Made by a program: the position numbers and the translations under genes
The notes under the pieces: generated by a model
Told to the model about the DNA's origin: nothing
Databases searched by the model: none
The model's input: the letters and a program-made list of their open reading frames with translations, nothing else
Assembly: GCA_964567125.1 (NCBI GenBank)
Contig: CAZMLC010000045.1
Location: 1 to 22,714, forward strand
Length of the DNA stretch: 22,714 bases
From: CAZMLC01 sp964567125
Lineage (GTDB): Bacteria; Verrucomicrobiota; Kiritimatiellia; RFP12; UBA1067
Direction of reading: 5' to 3'
Shown: positions 1-8,300 of the stretch, in pieces
How the letters are laid out: each line of letters opens with the position of its first letter
How positions within the stretch are numbered: position 1 is the first letter of the stretch

Positions 1-8
1 CCTTCTTT

Positions 9-14
9 TATAGT
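9..14 (+). promoter_or_regulatory. Candidate -10 box of the glycosidase gene
   Basis: TATAGT matches five of six bases of the bacterial sigma-70 -10 consensus and ends six bases before the ATG at 21. With standard geometry, transcription would start on the A of that ATG. The matching -35 would lie left of the window, so only half of the promoter can be judged. No convincing Shine-Dalgarno sequence lies between this box and the ATG. Confidence 0.4.
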
Positions 15-20
15 GCTGAG

Positions 21-3000
21 ATGACAACCTACCGCACTGTATTTTTTCTCAGCGCGATGCTCGCCACTGCCCTCTTCGCGTTTGATCCCCCTGTTGAGCG
101 CCAAGCCGGGCTTTCGCTCGCGCTCCAGACCCAGACCGGAAACCATCTGGCCGGTGCGCCGTATGCCTTTTCCGTGACGCTTTCCAATGGCAGCGATCGC
201 GCAGTGACCGGCGACCTGAGACTCTGGATGAATGACGATTGGCGCGTGGCAGCCCAACCGCCTGCCACGCTGACGGTGGCCCCGAACGCCCAATTCGTGC
301 TGCACACCGAAGGGGTCCCATCGCCGCGCGTGGTGAATGGCCTTTACCCGATCCACGCCAGCTTTTCCAATGCGACGCAGATGCTCCACCCGATCGCCCT
401 CTTCGCTGCGCAGGCCAGCGCAAAGAAGAGCCCGCCGCCCCCCTTCGCACCGGGCACGAACGCGGTCATCGCGCTGGCGCGCTGTATCCCGCATGTTGTA
501 TTTTATGCGCAACAGCAGCAAACAAACACCCTGGGCTATGGCTTTGAAGGCGCTGATGCCGCCAGCGGCATGCAGTTCCGGCGCGCACAACAGATGCGAA
601 CCGGTGAAACCAAGCAGAGCCTCGCCTTCCATCCGCCGTGGAAAAAAGGAGCGGGAAGCGCCGCCTGCGACTATTGCGTCACGCTGCCCCCGGGACAACC
701 GGCCTTCCTCGACATCTCCACCGCGCTCCGCGATCTTGCTCCGAACGAACCGCCAAGCGATGGCGTGGAATTCAAGATCTTCGTCGGACACAACGCGGTT
801 TTCGAGGAACGCTTCGCGCGCTTCAGCGCAGCCCGGAACTGGGAACCCGCGACGTTGGACCTCTCGCCCGATGCAGGCACAACCATCACCCTGCGTTTCT
901 GGATCGGTCCCGGTCCCAAGAACGATACGACCTGCGACATGTGTTTCTGGGGCGCGCCAACACTGCGCATCGGCACGCCGCACGATGGAGCGGCGTACCC
1001 GCTCACGTATGCTGATCCGCAGGCCACGGAAGCGTGCGCACGAAAAACAGCGCGCACAGGCAGTCCCGCAACGGATCACTGCTTTGTGCTCCAAGCCGAC
1101 AACGTACCCTGTTTCGGCGCTGCGCTCACCCCGGGCAAAGCTGGTCTACTCGATGCGCTGATCACCTTCTCCAACGGCAAAGAGGTGCTCACCTTACAGG
1201 GCTTCACCTGCGAACTGTTCGACGCGCGCGCCCACGTACTCAGCAGTGCAGTCTCCAGCTGTAACCAAAAACTCGTCATCGACCATACCCTTCTCCTGCC
1301 GGACAGCGGCGCAGTCGCGACGCTGCGCGCAACGCTTCAAGCAAAGTCCGGCGCCTTAATGATCAGCTGGACGCTGGACGATGCCACGCGCACGAAGTAT
1401 GGTTCAGCCCCGCTCACCAAACTGGGACTTGGCCCTGCGTTAACCCCGTTTTCGCGGATCTACATGGGCTTTGGCGCGGTCTTTGAAAAGCCGGAAGCCT
1501 TTACCCTGCCTTATCACGGCGTCCAGGTCAGCACGCGGCATGTCGGGGCGGATTACGAAAACGGCTTGAGTCTGGTTCAGGCCACGGATCTTGTCCCTGA
1601 CCGCGTGGTCTGCATGCCTCAAAGGAACCTCTTCTCCTTTGAGTCCCCCTATGAAACAACCTTTATTTACGTTCCCAGCGGCCAGGGAGCCTTTGCGGCA
1701 GCCCGCGCCTATCGCGCTGTGGCAGGCTTCCGGCCTGCCGCAGGTATCAGCACTCTGCTGGGGCGGGTCTGCCTCGATCAATGGGGCGGCAATTACCGCC
1801 GTGCCACGGACGACATTCAGCGCGCGGCGAAATACGGCCTGACGCATGCGGTCTTTGTCAAACACGACTGGCAACGCTGGGGCTATGACTACCGTCTGCC
1901 CGATATCTATCCGCCGCGCGATGACCCCGAGGGTTTTCGCCTGCTGCGCAACGCGACCGCACAAGCCGGTATGCTCTTTGCGCCGCACGACAATTATATC
2001 GATTTCTATCCCGATGCCGAGGGATTCACGTACGATCATATCGTCTTCACAAAAACGGGAGAACCCCGCAAGGCATGGCTGAACCGCGGTCACGGCGGCG
2101 CACAGAGTTACCGCTGGAATCCGCACGCCTTCCTTCCTTTTCTGCAGCGCAACATGCAACTCATGCGCGCTGATTTCGCGCCGGATGCGCTGTTTATTGA
2201 TGTTTTCACCTCGATTCCGCCCTGGGATTTCTACGACCGCGCAGGCGCCTTCCATCTGCGTGCGGAGACCGTACAGCGCTGGCGCGAAGCCTTTGACCTA
2301 GCGCGCGCAATCCTCAAGCCCGGCAGCGCCATGATCAGCGAGAGCGGACACGATGCGCTGATCGGTTCGATTGATGGCGTTCAAGCTGACCACTGGCGAC
2401 CGTCGGAGTGGGTCAAGCAGTGCCGTGCCTCAGAGCGAACACCTTGGCATGATATGGTCACGCACAACACCATGATCCTTTTTGCCGGAGGTCTGGCAAA
2501 CCGTTACGATCCGAATCCAGACCATGGATACGGCAGCGACGACTATCTCTCCATGACCGTGCTTGGCGGTCGCGGGCCCATGGCGGACGGTCCCTTCAGC
2601 CGCTCCGCCGTTGTGACCTATTGGCTGCTGCACGATGTCTGCGATACGTTGGCCCGTGCGCAACTTATTGACCACGCTTTCGGTCCTACGATTCATCAGC
2701 AGCACACGATGTTTGCAACATCTACCGAGCAGGCGCGCGTCTGGGTCAATCGCGGCAGCAATGACTGGACCGTTGCAGGCAAAACGCTACCGCAGTACGG
2801 ATTTTACGCGCAAACGCCAAAGGCTGAAGCCGCGGTAGTAACCCTCCAGAACCGCCGCGTCGCCTATGCCCGATCCGCGGACAGCACCTTCTTCTTCGAT
2901 GCGCGGCCAGCGCGTCATGCGGAACACGACGCCCCGCTTGATACCCAGGTGCTCAGCGTGACGCAGACCGCGACGCGCACATGGCAACTCCTGATCCAGT

Positions 3001-3620
3001 GGAAGGTTTTACGCCCGATCGATGCCGGAAACGTGGCCTTCATGCACATTGGCAGAGCCTCGCTTGATAGCAGCGAGCGCATCGAGGTGCAGGGTGCGAT
3101 TTCCCTGCCTGAGGCCTGTGCAACGACCTGCGGCGTTTTCACCACCACAGCGAACATCCAGCTGCCCGATGCCGCGGAACCCGGCATCTATGCCGTCAAT
3201 TATGGTGTTTTTCATCGGACGCGGCGCGATCGGCTTGCGCTCTACGGACTACCTGAGGAGCGGCGCCGTATCCGCGCCGGCACGATTGAACTGACCCCGG
3301 CAAAGAGCGTTTATCGGCTTCCCGATCTGCGCGCGCAGGCGACGCCTCAGATCGATTTTGGCGAGGTCGTCACGGATGGCGCGTTTCGCCTGCTCCGGAC
3401 TGCGCCGAAGACGTGGCAGGTTATTCCCCTGCCGGCATCGCGCCCCTTCACGGCGCAACTCCGTCTCGATCGTCTCGGCATCCATCCGCACCTGCACCGC
3501 GTACGCGTCGTCGATCCCTTTGATGCGTATGCCCAACCTCCGCGTTGGACGTGTACATCCAACGTGCTCAATCTGACCGTGGATGCGCGCGCCTTCGCCT
3601 ACGAAATCGTCACGGAATAA
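21..3620 (+). CDS. Secreted glycoside hydrolase-like protein (GH101/DUF5696-like TIM barrel)
   Basis: This is a 1199-aa exported protein. Residues 1-20 form a signal peptide (MTTYRTVFFLSAMLATALFA, cleavage likely before FDPP). About 25-130 is Ig-like. About 170-320 resembles a galactose-binding-like beta-sandwich. About 360-575 is a beta-rich domain with the flavour of the mutarotase-like part of glycosidases. About 578-880 reads as a TIM barrel. The remainder is a C-terminal beta region. In the barrel, the segment DALFIDVFTS (Asp727) followed by MISESGHD (Glu774) has the order of the nucleophile and acid/base in GH101 endo-alpha-N-acetylgalactosaminidases, where the family shows a YVDVWG strand and then a TTEWG strand. 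The general layout (a polar loop, then a 'YPDAEGF'-like segment before the nucleophile) also fits. The substrate is not determined; mucin-type O-glycan is only a family-based guess. A DUF5696 or DUF6259 glycosidase is the main alternative. The start is supported by the signal peptide, but there is no clear ribosome binding site (see the -10 entry). Confidence 0.62.
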   Translation: MTTYRTVFFLSAMLATALFAFDPPVERQAGLSLALQTQTGNHLAGAPYAFSVTLSNGSDRAVTGDLRLWMNDDWRVAAQPPATLTVAPNAQFVLHTEGVPSPRVVNGLYPIHASFSNATQMLHPIALFAAQASAKKSPPPPFAPGTNAVIALARCIPHVVFYAQQQQTNTLGYGFEGADAASGMQFRRAQQMRTGETKQSLAFHPPWKKGAGSAACDYCVTLPPGQPAFLDISTALRDLAPNEPPSDGVEFKIFVGHNAVFEERFARFSAARNWEPATLDLSPDAGTTITLRFWIGPGPKNDTTCDMCFWGAPTLRIGTPHDGAAYPLTYADPQATEACARKTARTGSPATDHCFVLQADNVPCFGAALTPGKAGLLDALITFSNGKEVLTLQGFTCELFDARAHVLSSAVSSCNQKLVIDHTLLLPDSGAVATLRATLQAKSGALMISWTLDDATRTKYGSAPLTKLGLGPALTPFSRIYMGFGAVFEKPEAFTLPYHGVQVSTRHVGADYENGLSLVQATDLVPDRVVCMPQRNLFSFESPYETTFIYVPSGQGAFAAARAYRAVAGFRPAAGISTLLGRVCLDQWGGNYRRATDDIQRAAKYGLTHAVFVKHDWQRWGYDYRLPDIYPPRDDPEGFRLLRNATAQAGMLFAPHDNYIDFYPDAEGFTYDHIVFTKTGEPRKAWLNRGHGGAQSYRWNPHAFLPFLQRNMQLMRADFAPDALFIDVFTSIPPWDFYDRAGAFHLRAETVQRWREAFDLARAILKPGSAMISESGHDALIGSIDGVQADHWRPSEWVKQCRASERTPWHDMVTHNTMILFAGGLANRYDPNPDHGYGSDDYLSMTVLGGRGPMADGPFSRSAVVTYWLLHDVCDTLARAQLIDHAFGPTIHQQHTMFATSTEQARVWVNRGSNDWTVAGKTLPQYGFYAQTPKAEAAVVTLQNRRVAYARSADSTFFFDARPARHAEHDAPLDTQVLSVTQTATRTWQLLIQWKVLRPIDAGNVAFMHIGRASLDSSERIEVQGAISLPEACATTCGVFTTTANIQLPDAAEPGIYAVNYGVFHRTRRDRLALYGLPEERRRIRAGTIELTPAKSVYRLPDLRAQATPQIDFGEVVTDGAFRLLRTAPKTWQVIPLPASRPFTAQLRLDRLGIHPHLHRVRVVDPFDAYAQPPRWTCTSNVLNLTVDARAFAYEIVTE

Positions 3621-3627
3621 GCCAGCG

Positions 3628-5178
3628 TCAGCCCGCGCCGACGCGGATCTTTGCCGGCGGGTCTTTCACGGAGTCGCCAGTCACGGCCAGTTTACGCGCA
3701 TAGACTTTTCCGCTGGCGGATTTGACATAGAGCAGATTGCGCTCCGCGCCGCCAAATGCAAGGGCGACGGCCTTCTCATGTTGCGGTAGCGGCAAAATCG
3801 CAGCACTGCGTCCATTGTAGTCGCACACTTGAATGCCCATCGCGGTTGCAAGATAGGTGCGTCCCGTGCGATCGCAGACAGCATCCAGCGTCTCAGCGCC
3901 ATCGCATTCATCCGGCTGATGCAGATAGAAAAACTCCTGCTTGTAGCGCAGTTTTTCATCCAGCCCGATCTGATAACTGTAGCCGCGGCGCGTATCGCGT
4001 TCAAAGAGATAAAGCCACTGTCCCGAAGCATCAACCGCCAACGCCGCTGCGCCTTTGAAGCCACGCTCGATGCATACGCGATCGCCGCTCGACGTAAGGT
4101 GAAACAGGGCCTTATCCGTTGAAACATACGCACCGCCGCTGCGCAAAAGCGCCTGGGCCAGAACAGGAGCGCCATCGATATCCTTGACGCGAAACGTCCT
4201 ATCAGGAAAGGGTTCCGCTGAAGCCTTGAAGCCCTCACCTGCAATCATGATCTGCTTGAGAACGTGGTTGCGCGAGGTCGTCGATGCGGTAATCGGAGCG
4301 GGATAGCCTTTCCAAAGGAACCGCATCGCTTCGGGCAGCAGCTGTTCAGCGTGAACGCCGGAGTGTTTGCCCTGTCCGAATTTAAAAGCAGTGTCATACC
4401 CGGCATAGGCGAGCGCGCGGACCATGGCATTGTTGGCGCTCCACCAATCGCCAAACGCGGTCCACATATCATTTTCACCGCTCTGCAGATAGAGCCGCAG
4501 CGCTTGAGGTTCGGTCTTGTGCAGCAAGGTCGGGTGGATAAACGAGCCGCGCAGTCCGGTATACGAACCAATGGCGCTGAAGACGCGCGGAAAGGCCTCG
4601 GGATAAAACCATGCGACATTGTAGGCGCAGGCCGCACCGCTCGATCCGCCGGCGATCATCCGATCGTTCCCGTGTTGCGATAATAACAGTTTACGGCCAT
4701 CCGGTGTTGACAACGTACCGATGAAGGGCATGATCTCCTGAAGCAGGAACGATCCGAAACGCGGCGAGGCGGTATCGTATTCATACGTCCGATTGGCGCG
4801 CGCGGAGTCCGCGTCGTTCACGCCCGGCACGCGTCCCGGCGGAACAGCGACCACGATCATGACAGGCACATCCTTGGTTTCAATCAGATTAGAGAGCACG
4901 ACCGGCATGCCGAAACCAATGTTGTCGAGCATGATACAAAGCCCGGCCGGCGTTTTGCCATCGTACTGGGCCGGCACATAAATATGCAGCGTGCGCTGGG
5001 TGCCGGGATAGACCTGCTGTGAAAGATAATTCGTTGAAAAGGTCACACCGTACACCACGTTTGTTGTGCGAAGGCTCTCCTCCGTCAAAGGAAAGAGCGC
5101 CCGTTCATCCTTGCCTGGCGCCATGCCGGAACTGCACAGCGCGATCGATGCGATCAATACGATCCCGTATTTCATCAT
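3628..5178 (-). CDS. Secreted CE1/enterochelin-esterase-like hydrolase fused to SMP-30-like propeller
   Basis: This 516-aa protein has an N-terminal signal peptide (about residues 1-20). The Cys in IALC is not a good lipobox because Leu precedes it. Residues about 50-300 are an alpha/beta-hydrolase of the Fes/CE1 esterase type. The nucleophile elbow is G-G-S-S-G with Ser179. The likely acid is Asp237 in SGENDMW. The likely catalytic base is His272 or His276 in GKHSGVHAE, followed by the family-typical LPEAMRFLWKGYP. Residues about 310-516 resemble SMP-30/gluconolactonase beta-propellers (GIQVCDYNGR, then AFGGAERNLLYV and KVYARKL). Hydrolase-propeller fusions of this kind occur in PVC bacteria and probably deacylate plant or algal polysaccharides; the substrate here is unknown. 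An AGAGGG ribosome site sits 4 bases before the first ATG and 7 before a second ATG at 5175, so the start could be either. The gene converges on the glycosidase gene with only 7 bases between stop codons. Confidence 0.75.
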   Translation of the reverse strand: MMKYGIVLIASIALCSSGMAPGKDERALFPLTEESLRTTNVVYGVTFSTNYLSQQVYPGTQRTLHIYVPAQYDGKTPAGLCIMLDNIGFGMPVVLSNLIETKDVPVMIVVAVPPGRVPGVNDADSARANRTYEYDTASPRFGSFLLQEIMPFIGTLSTPDGRKLLLSQHGNDRMIAGGSSGAACAYNVAWFYPEAFPRVFSAIGSYTGLRGSFIHPTLLHKTEPQALRLYLQSGENDMWTAFGDWWSANNAMVRALAYAGYDTAFKFGQGKHSGVHAEQLLPEAMRFLWKGYPAPITASTTSRNHVLKQIMIAGEGFKASAEPFPDRTFRVKDIDGAPVLAQALLRSGGAYVSTDKALFHLTSSGDRVCIERGFKGAAALAVDASGQWLYLFERDTRRGYSYQIGLDEKLRYKQEFFYLHQPDECDGAETLDAVCDRTGRTYLATAMGIQVCDYNGRSAAILPLPQHEKAVALAFGGAERNLLYVKSASGKVYARKLAVTGDSVKDPPAKIRVGAG

Positions 5179-5204
5179 TTTTCCCTCTGTTGCATGTTAG
5201 CTGT

Positions 5205-5234
5205 AGTGTAGCGCATGCTGACCCGCTCTGAAAA
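5205..5234 (-). promoter_or_regulatory. Weak candidate promoter for the esterase gene
   Basis: Read on the minus strand, TTTTCA (5234-5229) and TACACT (5210-5205) are separated by 18 bases. Both are imperfect matches to the -35 and -10 consensus. This would give an untranslated leader of roughly 20 bases that carries the AGAGGG ribosome site at 5188-5183. The call rests on spacing and position only. Confidence 0.28.
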
Positions 5235-5276
5235 GACGAAACACCTTATTTTTACACGTCCGATCTACCCATTCGA

Positions 5277-5309
5277 TTCTGACGACATGTACAAATTTCT
5301 ATATTTGTA
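5277..5309 (+). promoter_or_regulatory. Candidate promoter with overlapping inverted repeat, upstream of the three-module LamG gene
   Basis: TTCTGA (5277-5282) and TATATT (5300-5305) are 17 bases apart and could be -35 and -10 elements, although the -35 is poor. A perfect 7-base inverted repeat, TACAAAT (5290-5296) and ATTTGTA (5303-5309) with a 6-base spacer, covers the -10. That position would suit an operator for a dimeric repressor. The rest of the 5179-5380 gap is A+T-rich and holds no ORF that looks real. Confidence 0.35.
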
Positions 5310-5368
5310 AAAACATGAACGAAAAGCGCAATTCATTTTGTTTTACTAAGTACTGTGTAAATAAGCAC

Positions 5369-5374
5369 GAGGAG
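5369..5374 (+). promoter_or_regulatory. Ribosome binding site deciding the LamG gene start
   Basis: GAGGAG lies 6 bases before the ATG at 5381. It fixes that ATG as the start in preference to an in-frame ATG at 5315, which lacks such a site and would put 22 polar residues before the signal peptide. Confidence 0.8.
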
Positions 5375-5380
5375 TTGTGT

Positions 5381-8300
5381 ATGAAAAATAAAATTATTCT
5401 CGGGTTGTCTTTGTTTGCCATAGGGTTATTACAGGCTGATGACCTGTGCATGCCTCAAAACGGACTGCAAGTCTGGTTCCGCGCGGATCGCGCCATCAAC
5501 ACGCAGCCCGGCGATCCTGCGGTCACATACGGCGGAACGGTCAGCAACTGGAGCAGCTGTTGCGGTGCGACCACGTTGATGACTGCGGCGACGAATGCGA
5601 GCGTTGCACCGCTTTACAACCCCAACAGCTTTTTGCGCACAGATGGCAGTTTTTATCCAGGTGTGCGCTTTTCGCGCGACATCAACAATACGATCACATT
5701 GGGAACATTTTTGCAGTCGACCGCACCAACTGCCTTTTCGATCACGCGCAGCAATACGTGGTTCGTGGTCTGCAGGCCGTTGCTGAATATGAGCCAGACC
5801 TGCCTCTTCGGCAGCATCAACAACGGTTCACGGTTTGGAGCCTTCTATGTTGGTTCACCGTCAACCAATATTCTGCGCGTCCACAACGGGAACAGTTCGA
5901 TTGCTATGCAGATGCTCGTGCCGATCAACCGCACGGGAATTATCGACAGCCGACGCACCGATGCCAACACGGATGCGACGCTCAATGGTCAATTCCAGTG
6001 TTCAGCCACAGGTCAGACGACAACCATGGTCGCGGATTACTTCCGCATCGGCCACATGCTGGACGGGGTCACAGGTAAATTCATTGGCGACATCGCCGAA
6101 GTCGTGGTCTACAACCGTTCCGTCAGCGATGCGGAACGCCTCATCATCCAAAACAGCCTTGCCGCACGCAGCGGTGCGGAGCTCGATCCAGCCAGCAATT
6201 TCTACGCCGCATCGCTGGGCACCAGCAATGGATGCGTCTATGGCGTGACCGGTATCGGCCGCTACACGGCTGCAATCAACCCCAACAGCACACCCGTTGA
6301 ACAGAGCGAAAACAGCGATGGCTTGCAACTCAGCGCACGCAATGGATCGCTCGATCAAGCGGGTGAATTTCTGATGTGCGGTTATCGCGGCCGCGTGATC
6401 CAGTGGCAGGCCAAACGGCTGACACGCGAATGGTTTTTACAGAAAACAAGCGCAAACGGTCTGGATGCGCGCCTGATCTTTAACGCGACGACACCGGCCG
6501 GCACCGTGGCTCATCTCTATTTTAAAGCAATGCTGCACGACGATTACATCGCCGTGCCGGTTGCCGCCAGTGCTACGGAATCGACGACAACTTTTGATTT
6601 AGACAACAGCATGCTGCAGAGCGGCTTCTACACGCTGGGATACGACGACGAACGCATCCCCGATGACGCCCCCTTTATGGCAGAGGGACTTTCCACATTT
6701 TTCCGCGCAGACCGGAATGTCCAGACGTCCAATGGATTTGTCACGGCATGGTCCAGCTGCTATGGGTCCGAACTGCAAACAACGCCGTCGGAGATCACCA
6801 ATTGCCCCTCATGGATTGCAGCGGCGTTTGTTGTCAACACGAACGATGCGGAGCCCGCGGTGCGCTTCAGCTACGAAGGCGGCACCCTCCTGACGAATCG
6901 GACGCACCTGCTGTGGAGTACAGAAAAGACCACGCTGGGGATCACAGGTCCGCAAGCCAGCGTTTTTGTTGTCGGGCGCCACATGGCCGTTGATAAGGAT
7001 ATCGGCATTTTCGGACTAGATAATCTCATCTACCGGTTGGGCATGTTTTTCACAACCGATTCGGGGGGTAACATGAGTTCCGTGCAACAGTGGTTCAGTC
7101 TTAACAGCGGAAGCCCTTACCGCCCCATTTCCAAGGTGCGCAAAGATCAGGTTTTCATTCTTGATGGCGGCTATCGGCCTTTTGATGCGAGCCAGCGTTG
7201 CGTTGTCGCCTACAATCAGGGCCAAGCGGTTGCACTGTCCAACGTCAACACCTATTTCTCAGCGCCCGTACCGCTGCTGGAACGTTTCCTCATCGGCACA
7301 CATCTGCGCAATGGGTATCAACGCAATTTTGCCGGCGACCTCGCGGAGATCCGCATCTACAATCGTGCCTTGAACGATGCCGAGCGGACGATCCTGCAGT
7401 ATCACCTTGCCGCGCGTTATGGAACCCAATTGAACAACGATCACTTCGCTGGACGCGATCCGCGCTATTTCCGCGCACTGGTCGGTCTTGGCTGCGCCCT
7501 CGATGCTGGAGAAGGGCATACCCCGGGAACCGTGGCCGAGAGCGAGTGGTCCGGTGGACTTAAACTCGAAGCGCTTCCGACGACACTGGCGACCGATGGC
7601 GAGTACCTGCTTGCCGCCTATTCCGCGACCAACAATGTGTGGCTGGAAAATCGATGGAGTCGCGACTGGTTCCTTGTGCCGATTAACTCGGATGGCATTG
7701 CCGTCAAGCTGACGTTCGATTGCGTACGGGCGAATATCGCGACAAATACGCAGCGGAACTTTGTACTCCTTTATCGATCGACCTCCACCAATGACTTCAC
7801 GGTTGTCCCCAACACCGTACTCGCGGACAGGGCCACACAAATCGATCTGACGGTTTCCGCCGGGCAGATGCGAGAAGGATACTACACGTTAGGCATCGGC
7901 ACGACGCCGCAAACCGAAATACCCGCTCCGGCACAGTATGTGCCAGGTATCAGCGGTGGACTTCAGGCATGGTACCGCGCCGATCACCTTGAGACCGACC
8001 CGACGGGCGCAGTCACAAACTGGGTCAACCTCGGATGGCTCGGCAGCAGCCTCAATGCGACCAATGTCAGTTCTGGGACCAAGCCCGTCCTGATTCCATC
8101 CGCATTGGGTGCTTACGGGCCAGCCGTGCGCATTGCAGGAGGCCAATATCTCCGTTCCTGCGAACAGACCGATCTTGGGGTGACGCGGGAAGCGACCTGG
8201 TTTGTGGTGTACAAACAGCTAAAAATCGACACGCCGATTTTCGGGTTAAGCTGCGATCCGCCGCGCTTCGGCGCGTTCCATACGGGAACAGCCCCCTATC

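Noticed and set aside
1440..2255. 271-aa open frame on the minus strand inside the glycosidase gene
   Set aside because: It is opposite a gene with clear domains, and its composition is that of a GC-driven shadow frame with no recognisable motif or signal.
3633..3646. CCGCG/CGCGG hairpin after the glycosidase gene as a terminator
   Set aside because: Only five base pairs with a short, poor T run (ATCTTT), and it lies within the coding end of the esterase gene.
5315..5380. In-frame ATG at 5315 giving the LamG protein 22 extra N-terminal residues
   Set aside because: The extension is polar, precedes an obvious signal peptide, and has no ribosome site, whereas GAGGAG sits just before the ATG at 5381.
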